A stretch of DNA of 64,000 nucleotides from Betaproteobacteria bacterium (GTDB lineage Bacteria > Pseudomonadota > Gammaproteobacteria > Burkholderiales > SG8-39), in contig CANJXQ010000008.1 in NCBI GenBank assembly GCA_947478805.1, positions 1-64,000 on the forward strand, given 5' to 3'. The position numbers were made by a program, and so were the translations under genes. The notes beneath the pieces were generated by a model that made no database searches, had not been told where the DNA came from, and saw nothing but the letters and a program-made list of their open reading frames with translations. Of this stretch, positions 1-10,395 are shown one piece after another (positions within the stretch are counted from its first letter, which is position 1; every line of letters begins with the position of its first letter).

Positions 1-211
1 ACTTTCCCGGACGGAAGGCCTTCTCCGCCAGGCGCAGGAGCACGATGGAGTCCTTGCCGCCGGAAAAAAACAGCACCGGGTTGGCGCATTCGCCGGCGAC
101 TTCACGCAGGATGTGGATGGCCTCGGATTCCAGCCAGTCCAGGTGGCTGCGCAGGGGCAGCGTCACCGGCGCAATTCCTTCCGAGATGTTCTCTGCAATT
201 CGCGCGTTCAT
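1..211 (-). CDS. cysD: Sulfate adenylyltransferase subunit 2 (partial, runs off the left edge)
   Basis: Reverse translation [12 protein letters not shown]...[50 protein letters not shown]-loop SGGKDS; ATGA overlap with the cysH stop. Confidence 0.9.
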   Translation of the reverse strand, partial: MNARIAENISEGIAPVTLPLRSHLDWLESEAIHILREVAGECANPVLFFSGGKDSIVLLRLAEKAFRPGK

Positions 212-957
212 GATGCCTCGACCTTGGTGCGTTGCAACTTCCCATCCGGCCCGACGTGCAGGCCGCATTCTTTGGAGTCCGGCTGTTCCCACCACCAGCG
301 TCCGGCGCGCACGTCTTCGCCGGCGACTACCGGGCGCGAGCAGGGTGCGCAGCCGATGGAGCGGTAGCCCTGCTCGTAGAGCGCATTGAAGGGCACCTCG
401 AGGGCTTTCAGGTAGGTCCACACCTCGTCTTCGCTCCAGTCGGCGAGCGGGTTGAACTTCTCCATGCCGTAGACGGCGTCGTAGGCCTGCACCGGCAGTT
501 CGGTGCGCGTCACCGATTGTTCACGGCGCATGCCGGTGAGCCAGGCCTTGCGGCCGGCGAGGGCGCGCTTGAGCGGCTCCACCTTGCGGATTTCGCAGCA
601 ACGTTTCCGGAGATCGACGCTTTCGTAGAACCCGTCGTGCCCGTGCACGGTGATGTACTGAGTGACTGCGGCGGCCTCGGGGCGGAACACCTGCAGCGCA
701 TAACAGTACTTCCGCTGGATGGCGTCGATCACGGCCAGGGTGTCGCCATGCATGCGGCCGGTGTCGAGCGTGAAGACGTCGATCTGCACCTTATTGCGAA
801 GAATCGCATCCGTGACCACCATGTCCTCGATGGACAGGCTGGAGGCGAGCACCGCGGGGCTGAAGTCGGCGGCGATGCGCGCGAGCAGCGCCTCAAGGGT
901 CGCGACGCGTGCGGACAGGCTTGCGCTCAATGCAGGGCGCGTGGCGGTCAAAGTCAT
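208..957 (-). CDS. cysH: Phosphoadenylyl-/adenylyl-sulfate reductase (4Fe-4S APS reductase type)
   Basis: ORF 249 aa; [12 protein letters not shown] and GCAPCSRPV cysteine pairs; sits in a cys operon. Confidence 0.93.
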   Translation of the reverse strand: MTLTATRPALSASLSARVATLEALLARIAADFSPAVLASSLSIEDMVVTDAILRNKVQIDVFTLDTGRMHGDTLAVIDAIQRKYCYALQVFRPEAAAVTQYITVHGHDGFYESVDLRKRCCEIRKVEPLKRALAGRKAWLTGMRREQSVTRTELPVQAYDAVYGMEKFNPLADWSEDEVWTYLKALEVPFNALYEQGYRSIGCAPCSRPVVAGEDVRAGRWWWEQPDSKECGLHVGPDGKLQRTKVEAS

Positions 958-1487
958 CAGCGCGCTCCGGCGAGCCGGCGGCGAAACAGCGGCTGCGTCT
1001 CGACGGCTGAGGCCTGGTAGGCGTCAGCCAGTTCGTCGAAGGCCAGCAGGGCGTCGGCCGGGTCCTGGTCGTCGCGCAGCAGAAAGGCGTCGAAGCCGCA
1101 GCGATGCATGCCCAGCAGCAGGTCCTTGATGACGGTGCCGATGGCGCGGATTTCACCGGTGTAGCCGTGGCGCTCGCGCAGCAGGCGTGCCGTGGACAGG
1201 CCGCGGCCATCGGCGATGGACGGGAAGTTGATCGCGATCAGCGGCAGGCGCGCGAGATCGCCGGCGATGCTCTCCGGCCCGTCCTTGCTGTCGAGCCAGA
1301 CGCCGGTCTTGCCGCTGCGTGCAGCCAGCGCGTCACGTCGCGCCTGCCAGAGGGCCAGCGGAACGATAACGTCGCCATCGGCTGGAACCGGGGGGAGGGC
1401 GCCCGCAGTTTCGTTTGGACCAGCGCCCAGCTCAAGCCGTAGCCAGCTGTCGGCTTCTACGCGGCGATTTCGAATCAGGTTTGCCAT
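957..1487 (-). CDS. DUF934 family protein (sulfite reduction associated)
   Basis: ORF 176 aa; position between cysI and cysH typical of the DUF934 family; GYTGEIRAIGTVIKDLLLGMHRCGFDAF motif. Confidence 0.85.
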   Translation of the reverse strand: MANLIRNRRVEADSWLRLELGAGPNETAGALPPVPADGDVIVPLALWQARRDALAARSGKTGVWLDSKDGPESIAGDLARLPLIAINFPSIADGRGLSTARLLRERHGYTGEIRAIGTVIKDLLLGMHRCGFDAFLLRDDQDPADALLAFDELADAYQASAVETQPLFRRRLAGAR

Positions 1488-3177
1488 ATACGGCCTTTTT
1501 GAAAGGTTCGACGCCGATGCGATGCACGACGTCGATGAATCGCTCGGCCTCGCTGTCGCGACGCTCGAGATAGCAAGTGATCAGGTCTTCGATGACATCA
1601 GGCACTTCGGCACGCGCGAAGGACGGGCCGATCACCTTGCCGAGCGAGGCGCCGGGGAATGCTACGCCGGGGCGGATTTCGCCCTGCTTGGTTTCCCCTT
1701 GATTCCCGCCCACCTGGATCTGGTACCACTCCTCGCTGTTCTTGTCGACGCCGAGGATGCCGATATGGCCGACATGGTGATGCCCGCAGGCGTTGATGCA
1801 GCCGGAGATATTGAGGTCGAGCTCGCCGATGTCGTGAAGATAGTCGAGATTGTCGAATCGCTCCTGGATCGCCAGGGCGACCGGAATCGATTTGGCATTG
1901 GCCAGTGAGCAGAAATCGCCGCCGGGGCAGCAGATGATGTTGGTAAGGAGCCCGATGTTCGGCGTGGCAAAGCCGAGCTTCTTCGCTTCTTCCCACACGG
2001 CGGCGAGGTCCGACTGGCGCACGTCGGCGAGGACCAGGTTCTGTTCATGCGAGACGCGCAGTTCGCCGAAGGAGTAGCGGTCGGCGAGATCGGCCACGGC
2101 ATCCATTTGGGCCGAGGTCGCATCGCCGGGCGGGATGCCGGACTTCTTCAGCGACAGCGTTACCGCGGCGTAGCCCGGCACTTTGTGCGGGAAGACATTG
2201 CGCTGGTGCCAGTTGCGGAAAGCGGTATCGACGGCCAGTTTTTCGGCTAGTGCAGTGTCGTTCTCCGGCAGCGTTGCATAAGCTGGCTTGGTGAAGCGTG
2301 CCTCGACACGCCGGACTTCTTCGGCGATCAGCGTGTTGGGGCCATCCTTCAACAGCGCCCACTCGGCTTCGACTTCGGCGCGGAATTTTTCCAGGCCAGT
2401 TTCTTTCACCAGAATCTTGATGCGCGCCTTGTACATGTTGTCGCGGCGGCCGTAGCGGTTGTATACGCGCAGGGCCGCCTCGAGGTAGGTCAGCAGGTGC
2501 TGCCAGGGAAGGAATTCGCGCACCACGGGGCCGACGATGGGCGTGCGGCCGAGACCGCCGCCGATGACGACGCGAAAGCCGATCTCGCCCTTGTCGTCTC
2601 GCACCGCATGCAGGCCGATGTCGTGCACGTGGGTGGCCGCGCGGTCGACGCTGGCGCCGTTCACTGCGATTTTGAATTTCCGCGGCAGCCAGTTGAATTC
2701 CGGATGGAAGGTCGACCATTGACGGATGATTTCGCACCATACGAAGGAATCGACGATTTCGTCCCGCGCAACTCCGCCGAAATGGTCCGCGGTGATGTTG
2801 CGGATACAGTTGCCGGAGGTCTGGATGGCGTGCATCTGCACCGTCGCCAGTTCAGCAAGGATGTCCGGCACCTCTTCGAGCTTTGGCCAGTTGTACTGGA
2901 TGTTCTGGCGCGTGCTGAAATGGCCGTAGTCGCGGTCGTACTTGCGTGCGATGTGGGCGAGCATGCGCAATTGCTGCGAGGACAGGATGCCGTAGGGAAT
3001 GGCGACGCGCAGCATCGGCGCGTAACGCTGCACGTACAGGCCATTTCTCAGGCGCAGCGGACGGAACTCTTCTTCCGACAACTTGCCAGCCAGAAAGCGC
3101 TGCGTTTGGTCACGGTATTGCGCGACGCGCTGGTCGACGACGCGTTGGTCGATTTCATCGTAGATGTACAAGGACAT
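1432..3177 (-). CDS. cysI: Sulfite/nitrite reductase hemoprotein (siroheme, 4Fe-4S)
   Basis: ORF; likely start MSLYIYDEIDQRVV at 3177; CCPGGDFCSLANAKS and CINACGHHHVGHIGILG siroheme/Fe-S motifs. Confidence 0.93.
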   Translation of the reverse strand: MSLYIYDEIDQRVVDQRVAQYRDQTQRFLAGKLSEEEFRPLRLRNGLYVQRYAPMLRVAIPYGILSSQQLRMLAHIARKYDRDYGHFSTRQNIQYNWPKLEEVPDILAELATVQMHAIQTSGNCIRNITADHFGGVARDEIVDSFVWCEIIRQWSTFHPEFNWLPRKFKIAVNGASVDRAATHVHDIGLHAVRDDKGEIGFRVVIGGGLGRTPIVGPVVREFLPWQHLLTYLEAALRVYNRYGRRDNMYKARIKILVKETGLEKFRAEVEAEWALLKDGPNTLIAEEVRRVEARFTKPAYATLPENDTALAEKLAVDTAFRNWHQRNVFPHKVPGYAAVTLSLKKSGIPPGDATSAQMDAVADLADRYSFGELRVSHEQNLVLADVRQSDLAAVWEEAKKLGFATPNIGLLTNIICCPGGDFCSLANAKSIPVALAIQERFDNLDYLHDIGELDLNISGCINACGHHHVGHIGILGVDKNSEEWYQIQVGGNQGETKQGEIRPGVAFPGASLGKVIGPSFARAEVPDVIEDLITCYLERRDSEAERFIDVVHRIGVEPFKKAVYGKPDSKSPRRSRQLATA

Positions 3178-3184
3178 GGGGGCC

Positions 3185-3958
3185 TCAAAGTGCCAGCTTG
3201 GCGCCAATCAGCGCCAGCATGGCTGCAAGCAGGCTGCGCAGCAATCGTTCGGGCAGGTGCTGCCCGATGTTGCTGCCCAGCCAGATTCCGGGAAGCGAAC
3301 CCATCAGCAGGCTCGCGAGCAAGGTCCAGTTGACCACGCCGGTCGCGGCGTGGCCGAGCCCGGCCACCAGCGTCAGGGGGACGGCGTGGGCAATATCGGA
3401 GCCGACGATGCGCACCGCAGGCAACCCGGGCGCAAGAAAGCTCAGTGCCGTCACGCCCAGTGCGCCAGCGCCCACCGATGACAGCGTGACCAGCACGCCC
3501 AGCACTGCACCAACCAGCACGGTGAGGGGGACGGAGTGCGAATCGCCTGAGCGCGGGAATCGTTGTTGCGCAAGACGGTGCAGCCTGTCCCGGAAAAGCA
3601 GCGCGAGCGCAGTGAGGATGAGGGCGACTCCCAGCGCCGTGCTCATGACCGAAGACAAGTGTGCGTGATCGAAAGTCAGTACCTGCAGCATTACCAGCGT
3701 GACCAGCGCGGCCGGAACGCTTCCCATCGCCAGGTGTGTGACCAACTTCCAGTGGATGGTGCCGCGGCGCTGGTGCGCCCAGACGCCGCCCGCCTTGGTG
3801 ATGGCGGCGTACAAGAGGTCCGTGCCGACTGCGGTCGCCGGCGTGATGCCGAAAAACAGCACAAGGAGCGGCGTCATGAGCGAGCCGCCGCCCACGCCGG
3901 TCACCCCGACGATGGCGCCGACGACAAAGCCTGACAAGATGTATGCCCCGTTGACCAT
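3185..3958 (-). CDS. TauE/SafE family sulfite exporter-like membrane protein
   Basis: ORF 257 aa; multi-TM with GVTGVGGGSLMTPLLVLFFGI motif; first gene of the cys operon. Confidence 0.88.
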   Translation of the reverse strand: MVNGAYILSGFVVGAIVGVTGVGGGSLMTPLLVLFFGITPATAVGTDLLYAAITKAGGVWAHQRRGTIHWKLVTHLAMGSVPAALVTLVMLQVLTFDHAHLSSVMSTALGVALILTALALLFRDRLHRLAQQRFPRSGDSHSVPLTVLVGAVLGVLVTLSSVGAGALGVTALSFLAPGLPAVRIVGSDIAHAVPLTLVAGLGHAATGVVNWTLLASLLMGSLPGIWLGSNIGQHLPERLLRSLLAAMLALIGAKLAL

Positions 3959-4006
3959 ATGCGCTGCAAACCCTGAATCAATGGAAGGCGCTCATCTTAG
4001 GGACTA

Positions 4007-4052
4007 TTGGTTATAATGGAAAAGACTTAAAAGTTAATATAGTTATAACCAA
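4007..4052. promoter_or_regulatory. Candidate CysB operator: 10-bp inverted repeat TTGGTTATAA / TTATAACCAA
   Basis: Perfect arms at 4007-4016 and 4043-4052 in an AT-rich divergent intergenic region next to a LysR gene. Confidence 0.6.
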
Positions 4053-4059
4053 ATAGAAT

Positions 4060-5001
4060 ATGAATATTCAACAATTGCGCTATGTGCGGGAAACGGTGCG
4101 TCAGAACCTGAACCTGACCGAGGCGGCCAATCGGCTATTCACCTCCCAGCCCGGCGTTTCCAAGCAGATTCGCGAATTCGAGCTCGAACTGGGTATTGAA
4201 ATTTTCGTTCGGCGCGGCAAACGCTTCGTTGCCGTCACTGAGCCCGGCAAGGCCGTGGTCAAGATCATCGACCGCATCCTGCTCGAGGTGGACAACTTGC
4301 GACAGGTCGGCCAGGATTTCAAGGAGGAGCGCTCGGGCGTGTTGACCATCGCGACGACGCATACCCAGGCGCGCTATTCCCTGCCCAAAGTGGTGACCGA
4401 ATTCAAGCGTCGCTACCCGGGAGTGCAGTTGCACCTGCACCAGGGAAGTCCGCCCCATGTGGCGGAGATGACAGTCGAGGGCGAAGCGGATATCGCCATT
4501 GCAACGGAGTCACTGGATCGTTATCCGCGTCTCCTTGCCTTGCCGGCCTACACCTGGAGTCACTGCGTCGTAGTGCCCTTGAACCACCCGTTGGCCAAGC
4601 GAACATCCTTGACGCTGGAGGACCTGGTGTCACAACCCATCGTGACCTATGACCCGACCTTCACGGGAAGGTCGCGGATCGACCAGGCGTTCGCAGCCAA
4701 GGGACTGAAGCCGGAAATCGCCCTGTCAGCCATCGACTCCGACGTCATCAAGTCCTACGTGGAGCTGGGCCTGGGCATCGGCATCATTGCATCCATGGCG
4801 TTCGATGCCGAACGCGACAAGGGGCTGGTAAGGCTCGAGGCGGGCCATCTCTTCCACAGCAATACCACTCGGGTGGCAATCAAACGAGGGGCTCATTTGC
4901 GCGGGTTTGCCTACGAGTTCATCGAGCTGTTCTCGGCGCCGCTGACACGCGCGGCGATTGAAAAGGCGCTGGTCGGTGAAGGCGAGCAGTACGAGCTTTG
5001 A
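4060..5001 (+). CDS. cysB: CysB-family LysR-type transcriptional regulator
   Basis: ORF 313 aa; MNIQQLRYVRETVRQNLNLTEAANRLFTSQPGVSKQIREFELELG; divergent from the cys operon. Confidence 0.92.
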   Translation: MNIQQLRYVRETVRQNLNLTEAANRLFTSQPGVSKQIREFELELGIEIFVRRGKRFVAVTEPGKAVVKIIDRILLEVDNLRQVGQDFKEERSGVLTIATTHTQARYSLPKVVTEFKRRYPGVQLHLHQGSPPHVAEMTVEGEADIAIATESLDRYPRLLALPAYTWSHCVVVPLNHPLAKRTSLTLEDLVSQPIVTYDPTFTGRSRIDQAFAAKGLKPEIALSAIDSDVIKSYVELGLGIGIIASMAFDAERDKGLVRLEAGHLFHSNTTRVAIKRGAHLRGFAYEFIELFSAPLTRAAIEKALVGEGEQYEL

Positions 5002-6383
5002 GTCCCCGAACCGTGTCCCGCAAATTCGCCCACGATATTTATCGCCTGGCCTGGCCGGTGCTGATCGCGCAACTGGCGGTCATGGCTTATGCGGTCATCG
5101 ATACGCTGATGGCCGGTCGATACGCCACGGATGACCTGGCCGCAGTCGGGATCGGCGCATCCATCTACTTCAGTGTATTTGTCGCCTTGATGGGCGTTTT
5201 GCTTGCTGTCTCGCCAATGGTGGCACAGCTCTTCGGTGCCGGGCGCCACGAAGAGATCGGCGAGCAGGTGCGACAAGCGATGTGGCTGACCCTGGGCCTC
5301 GCGGTGCTGTCGGTGTTCGTGTTCCGCTATCCCGAGCCATTGCTGGCCTTGAGCGAAGCGTCCCCCCCGGTCGCAGCAAAGGTTCGCAGCTACCTTGCGA
5401 TCGCTGCGTGGGGCGTTCCCGCCGGACTGGCATTCCGCCTGTTTGCCAGCTACACCACGGCGGTGTCGCGTCCGCGCGTGATGATGTTACTGAACGTGAT
5501 GGGGCTGGCGCTCAAGGTACCCCTGAATTGGGTCTTCGTCTTCGGGCACCTGGGGGCCCCGGAAATGGGTGCTGCAGGTTGCGCCCTGTCGACCGTGCTG
5601 GTGAACTGGTTCGTGTGCATCCTTTCCTGGCTGTGGTGCGGCCTGTCCCCAGCCTACCGGAGCCATGCGACATTCACACGCTGGTCCTGGCCGCGCTGGG
5701 CCGATCAGCGGCGGTTGATCACCCTGGGCCTGCCGATCGGCCTGACCTTCCTCGTGGACGTCACCGCATTCACGTTCATGGCATTGTTCGTGGCTCGTCT
5801 CGGCGCGGTGAATTCTGCCGCCCACCAGATCGCTGCCAACGTGGCGGCCGTGATGTTCATGTTGCCGCTGGCCATGGGCAATGCGGCCGGGGTGCTGGTG
5901 GGGCAGGCCATCGGGGCGCGCGAGTTCGCGCGCGCGCGCGCTACCGGCGTGACGGGAATAGCCATGGCCTTTGGCCTTGCCGGCGTGTCCGGTGTGACCC
6001 TGGTGGCCGGCGCCACGGGTGTGGCCGCCTTCTATTCATTGGATGCCAGCGTGAGGGACGTCGCGGCGACCTTGCTGGTGCTGGTGGCGGCGTACCACGT
6101 GTTCGACGCCACGCAGGTGGTCACCGTCAACGTGCTGCGTGGCTACAAGCGCGCGATGGTGCCGCTGCTGATCAATGCCACGGGGCTGTGGGGGGTCGGC
6201 CTTCTGGGGGGATACGCGCTTGGGCTGACCGATACGATCCACCTGGGTGCGCTGGGCCTTGTGACACCGCTGGGGGTGCCGGGATTCTGGGCCGCAGCGA
6301 TCATCGGCATGTTCGTGTCGGTGGTGGGCATTCTCATCTACTTCTTCAGGGTCAGCGCGGGGCATCGCACCCGGCCTGCATGA
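4998..6383 (+). CDS. MATE family efflux transporter
   Basis: ORF 461 aa; about 12 TM; overlaps the cysB stop (TTG start at 4998, or GTG at 5013). Confidence 0.9.
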   Translation: MSPRTVSRKFAHDIYRLAWPVLIAQLAVMAYAVIDTLMAGRYATDDLAAVGIGASIYFSVFVALMGVLLAVSPMVAQLFGAGRHEEIGEQVRQAMWLTLGLAVLSVFVFRYPEPLLALSEASPPVAAKVRSYLAIAAWGVPAGLAFRLFASYTTAVSRPRVMMLLNVMGLALKVPLNWVFVFGHLGAPEMGAAGCALSTVLVNWFVCILSWLWCGLSPAYRSHATFTRWSWPRWADQRRLITLGLPIGLTFLVDVTAFTFMALFVARLGAVNSAAHQIAANVAAVMFMLPLAMGNAAGVLVGQAIGAREFARARATGVTGIAMAFGLAGVSGVTLVAGATGVAAFYSLDASVRDVAATLLVLVAAYHVFDATQVVTVNVLRGYKRAMVPLLINATGLWGVGLLGGYALGLTDTIHLGALGLVTPLGVPGFWAAAIIGMFVSVVGILIYFFRVSAGHRTRPA

Positions 6384-6413
6384 AGCAAATTGCCGTGCTT
6401 CCCCGTGTTCGAA

Positions 6414-7259
6414 CTACAGGCCCAGCCGGCGCCAGATTTCAGTCGTCAGCCCGGCTTGGTTCATGGTGTAGAAGTGCAAGCCGGGCGCGCCCTGAGCAAG
6501 CAGGCGGCTGCAGAGCTCGGTGATGACATCCAGCCCCAGGCTGCGAATGGATGCCGTGTCGTCGCCGTAGCTTTGCATCTTGAGTCTTAGCCAGCGGGGG
6601 ATTTCGGCACCGCAGGCATCCGAGAAGCGCGCCAGTTGAGAGAAGTTCGCGATCGGCATGATGCCCGGGACGATGGGGATGGTTATGCCCAGCTTCGCGC
6701 AATCGTCCATGAAGCGGAGATAGCAATCGGCGTTGAAGAAGTATTGCGTCAGCGCAGAGTCGGCTCCCGCATCCACCTTGCTCTTGAATCGCAACAGGTC
6801 GTCCTGCGCGCTCTTTGCCTGCGGGTGGAATTCCGGGTAGCAGGCGACCTCGATGTGGAACTGGCGGCCGGTCGCCTCGCGGATGAAGGCGACCAGTTCA
6901 TTGGCATAGCGCAGCTCGCCCGCGCTGGCGGCGCCAGAGGGCAGGTCGCCGCGAAGCGCAACGATGTGACGCACGCCCTTGGAGCGATACAACTCCAGCG
7001 TGGCGGCGATGTCCTTGCGCGTGGAGCCGATGCAGGACAGGTGCGGAGCGGCGGCATTGCCGTCGGCCTGGATCTCGAGTACGGTATCCAGCGTGCGGTC
7101 GCGCGTGGAGCCGCCGGCCCCATAGGTGACGGAAAAGAACTTCGGCTTGAGCACCGCGAGTTCCTTCCAGGTGGCGCGAAGCTTCGCCTCCCCTTCCGGT
7201 GTCTTGGGCGGGAAGAACTCGAAGCTGAAACTGCGGGGATGCGATCGTTGCGATGTCAT
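6414..7259 (-). CDS. metF: 5,10-methylenetetrahydrofolate reductase
   Basis: MTSQRSHPRSFSFEFFPPKTPEGEAKL...VTYGAGGSTRDRTL; GDLPSG motif. Confidence 0.95.
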   Translation of the reverse strand: MTSQRSHPRSFSFEFFPPKTPEGEAKLRATWKELAVLKPKFFSVTYGAGGSTRDRTLDTVLEIQADGNAAAPHLSCIGSTRKDIAATLELYRSKGVRHIVALRGDLPSGAASAGELRYANELVAFIREATGRQFHIEVACYPEFHPQAKSAQDDLLRFKSKVDAGADSALTQYFFNADCYLRFMDDCAKLGITIPIVPGIMPIANFSQLARFSDACGAEIPRWLRLKMQSYGDDTASIRSLGLDVITELCSRLLAQGAPGLHFYTMNQAGLTTEIWRRLGL

Positions 7260-7287
7260 TCCGTAATCCTGCGAACGTCTCAGTCGC

Positions 7288-7330
7288 GCGCGCATCGATC
7301 GACGGCGAAGCCGTTCGATCCTATGCGCGC
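7288..7330 (-). other. Intercistronic hairpin with cUUCGg-type loop (ahcY-metF gap)
   Basis: Minus-strand GCGCGCATAGGATCGAACGGC-TTC-GCCGTCGATCGATGCGCGC; long, slightly imperfect stem. Confidence 0.7.
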
Positions 7331-7331
7331 A

Positions 7332-7372
7332 GTTAAAGCGGCGACCCGCGCGGCGGGTCGTCCGCATTTAAC
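7332..7372 (-). other. Second intercistronic hairpin (ahcY-metF gap)
   Basis: GTTAAA-TGCGG-A-CGACCCGC-CGC-GCGGGTCG-CCGC-TTTAAC, nearly fully self-complementary. Confidence 0.7.
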
Positions 7373-7374
7373 AA

Positions 7375-8811
7375 CTAATAGCGGTATGCATCCGGCTTGT
7401 AGGGCCCCTGTTTCTCCACGCCGATGTAACGCGCCTGCACGTCGGTCAGCTCGGTGAGCTTTGCATTGAGCTTCTTCAGCTGCAGGCGCGCCACCTTCTC
7501 GTCCAGGTGCTTGGGCAGCACATACACGCCGATTGGGTACTTGTCCGGGTTAAGGAACAGTTCAATCTGCGCGATGGTCTGGTTGGCAAAGGAAGAGCTC
7601 ATCACATAGCTCGGGTGACCGGTGCCGCAACCCAGGTTCACCAGGCGTCCTTCGGCTAGCAGGATGATGCGCTTGCCCGCTTTGCCGTCCATCGGGGGGA
7701 AGATGACGTGATCGACCTGCGGCTTGATGTTTTCCCATGTGTACTGCTTGAGCGCCGCGATGTCGATTTCGTTGTCGAAGTGGCCGATGTTGCAGACGAT
7801 GGCCTGGTCCTTCATCTTCTTCATGTGCTCATGCGTGATGACATGGAAGTTGCCGGTGGCCGACACGAAGATGTCGCCGTGTTCGGCGGCATAGTCCATG
7901 GTCACGACGCGATAGCCTTCCATGGCAGCCTGCAGCGCGCAGATCGGGTCGATTTCCGTCACCCACACCTGTGCGGACAGGGCGCGCAGCGCCTGGGCGG
8001 AGCCCTTTCCCACGTCACCGTAACCGCACACGACGGCAACCTTGCCGGCCACCATGACGTCGGTGGCGCGCTTGATGCCGTCCACCAGCGACTCACGGCA
8101 ACCGTACAGGTTGTCGAACTTGGATTTGGTCACCGAATCGTTGACATTGATGGCGGGGAACTTCAGCGCCCCGTCCTTGGCCATCTGGTACAGGCGCTTC
8201 ACGCCGGTGGTGGTTTCCTCGGTAACGCCGCGGATCTTGGACAGCCGCGTCGAGTACCACTTCGCATCCTTGGCCAGCTTGGCCTTGATCGAGGCAAATA
8301 GCACGGTTTCCTCTTCGCTGCCGGGATGCTTGAGCAAGCTGGCGTCAGACTCGGCGCGCGCGCCCAGGTGCAGCAGCAGGGTTGCATCGCCGCCGTCGTC
8401 GAGGATCATGTTCGAATAACCCTTGTCAGGCCACTCGAATATGCGGTGGGTGTAGTCCCAGTATTGCTCGAGGGTTTCGCCCTTGATGGCGAACACGGCG
8501 GTGCCGTTCGCGGCAATCGCAGCGGCTGCGTGGTCCTGCGTCGAGTAGATGTTGCACGATGCCCAGCGGACTTCCGCCCCCAGTGCTTCCAGCGTTTCGA
8601 TCAGCACGGCGGTCTGGATGGTCATGTGCAGGGAGCCCGTGATGCGGGCGCCGCGCAATGGCTGCTGGGAGGCGTATTCCTCGCGAATGGCCATGAGACC
8701 GGGCATTTCGGTCTCGGCGATGGCGATTTCCTTGCGGCCCCATGCGGCAAGGGCCAGGTCGGCGACTACGTGGTCGCCAGCAACTGCTTTGGATTTGAGT
8801 ACGGCGCTCAT
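7375..8811 (-). CDS. ahcY: Adenosylhomocysteinase (S-adenosyl-L-homocysteine hydrolase)
   Basis: ORF 478 aa; [40 protein letters not shown]-binding motif; C-terminal DAYRY. Confidence 0.97.
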   Translation of the reverse strand: MSAVLKSKAVAGDHVVADLALAAWGRKEIAIAETEMPGLMAIREEYASQQPLRGARITGSLHMTIQTAVLIETLEALGAEVRWASCNIYSTQDHAAAAIAANGTAVFAIKGETLEQYWDYTHRIFEWPDKGYSNMILDDGGDATLLLHLGARAESDASLLKHPGSEEETVLFASIKAKLAKDAKWYSTRLSKIRGVTEETTTGVKRLYQMAKDGALKFPAINVNDSVTKSKFDNLYGCRESLVDGIKRATDVMVAGKVAVVCGYGDVGKGSAQALRALSAQVWVTEIDPICALQAAMEGYRVVTMDYAAEHGDIFVSATGNFHVITHEHMKKMKDQAIVCNIGHFDNEIDIAALKQYTWENIKPQVDHVIFPPMDGKAGKRIILLAEGRLVNLGCGTGHPSYVMSSSFANQTIAQIELFLNPDKYPIGVYVLPKHLDEKVARLQLKKLNAKLTELTDVQARYIGVEKQGPYKPDAYRY

Positions 8812-8862
8812 TCTCGCGCCCTCCTTTCTTTCGAAAAAAGTGTGCGAGCGCCGTTGGATAGT

Positions 8863-8917
8863 TACCTCCCGAGCCTGGCGAACCTGTGAAGGTCCGTCGC
8901 AACGCTCCTCGGGAGAG
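8863..8917 (-). ncRNA. SAH riboswitch-like leader of ahcY
   Basis: Minus strand CTCCCGAGGAGCGTTGCGACGGACC...CGCCAGGCTCGGGAG: GAGGAGCGNUGC...CCAGGCUCGG core arranged as in proteobacterial SAH riboswitches, just upstream of ahcY. Confidence 0.88.
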
Positions 8918-9039
8918 GCCGAATTTTAGCCTAAATCAGGCCTTGGAACTGCATGCACGGCGCCACAAATGAAATCGCCCGCGCATATGACCGGGCGACT
9001 GTAAAACTGAGTGCTTACTCGCGGGTTGCCCCGCGCCAC

Positions 9040-10224
9040 TCAGGCGGGGACTGTTTCGCGCTTGATTCCTGCATCAGCAGCCAGGGCCGATGCCTTATCC
9101 ATGTTCTCCCACGTAAATTCCGGCTCGTCGCGGCCGAAATGGCCGTAGGAGGCGGTTTTCTCGTAGATCGGACGCAGCAGGTCGAGCATCTGGATGATGC
9201 CCTTGGGTCGCAGATCAAAGTGCTTTTGCACGATCTCGGACAGTTTCTCGTCGGAAACCTTGCCGGTGCCGAAAGTCGTGACCATGACACTGGTCGGCTT
9301 GGCAACGCCGATGGCATAGGACACCTGGATCTGGCAGCGGCTGGCGAGACCGGCGGCAACCACGTTCTTCGCGACATAGCGCGCCGCATAGGCTGCCGAG
9401 CGGTCCACCTTCGTCGGATCCTTGCCGGAGAAGGCGCCGCCGCCATGCGGGGCGGAGCCCCCATAGGTATCGACGATGATCTTGCGGCCCGTCAGGCCGC
9501 AATCGCCCTTGGGGCCGCCGATTTCGAATGCCCCCGTCGGATTCACGAGATAGTTGATCTTGCCCTTGACGAGGTTCTTCGGCAGCACGGGCTTGATGAC
9601 CTGCTCGATGATGGCCTCTTCAATTTGCTTGTGCGTTACACCGGGCCGATGTTGCGTCGACAGAACCACGGTATCGATGGCATCGGGCTTGCCATCCACG
9701 TAGCGAATCGTGACCTGCGACTTGGCATCCGGGCGCAACCACGGCAGGCGCCCGTCGCGACGCAGCTCCGACTGGCGCTCCACCAGCCGATGCGACAACC
9801 AGATGGGAAGCGGCATGTACTGTGGCGTTTCATCGCACGCATAGCCGAACATCAGGCCCTGGTCGCCAGCGCCCTGGTCGAGGTCGAGTCCCTTGCCTTC
9901 GTCCACGCCCTGGGCGATGTCCTGCGACTGTTCGCCGTAGGCAACGATGACGGTGCAGGTGTTGGTATCGAATCCGATGGCCGGGTCGGTGTAACCGATA
10001 CGCTTGATGGTCCGGCGCGCGACGTCGTCGAAATTCACCTTCGCACCGGTGGTGATTTCGCCCGCGAGCACGACGAGATTGTCCTTCACCAGCGTCTCGG
10101 CCGCGACTCGGGAGCGCTTGTCCTGGGCTAGAATCGCATCAAGGATTGCGTCGGAAATTTGATCCGCAACCTTGTCCGGATGGCCTTCGGAGACGGACTC
10201 GGAAGTAAACAGGAAGCTCGACAT
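9040..10224 (-). CDS. metK: S-adenosylmethionine synthetase
   Basis: [69 protein letters not shown]. Confidence 0.97.
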   Translation of the reverse strand: MSSFLFTSESVSEGHPDKVADQISDAILDAILAQDKRSRVAAETLVKDNLVVLAGEITTGAKVNFDDVARRTIKRIGYTDPAIGFDTNTCTVIVAYGEQSQDIAQGVDEGKGLDLDQGAGDQGLMFGYACDETPQYMPLPIWLSHRLVERQSELRRDGRLPWLRPDAKSQVTIRYVDGKPDAIDTVVLSTQHRPGVTHKQIEEAIIEQVIKPVLPKNLVKGKINYLVNPTGAFEIGGPKGDCGLTGRKIIVDTYGGSAPHGGGAFSGKDPTKVDRSAAYAARYVAKNVVAAGLASRCQIQVSYAIGVAKPTSVMVTTFGTGKVSDEKLSEIVQKHFDLRPKGIIQMLDLLRPIYEKTASYGHFGRDEPEFTWENMDKASALAADAGIKRETVPA

Positions 10225-10395
10225 GCTGGGCACCCATAATGAAAACGATAGAGGGTCGGAAGGTTATCACGACTTCCACCGCTCGTCGCCGGATGCCTGC
10301 CTTTGCGGGCCTCTCCGTGAGTCCCGCAGTTTTTCCTGCGCCAGCCTGCTTGAAATAATGAGCCCCGCCAATGCGTTGCGATTTCGGGCGCATGC

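Noticed and set aside
5928-5941. (CG)n simple repeat
   Set aside because: Lies inside the MATE coding sequence encoding alternating Ala/Arg; likely codon bias, not a phase-variable tract.
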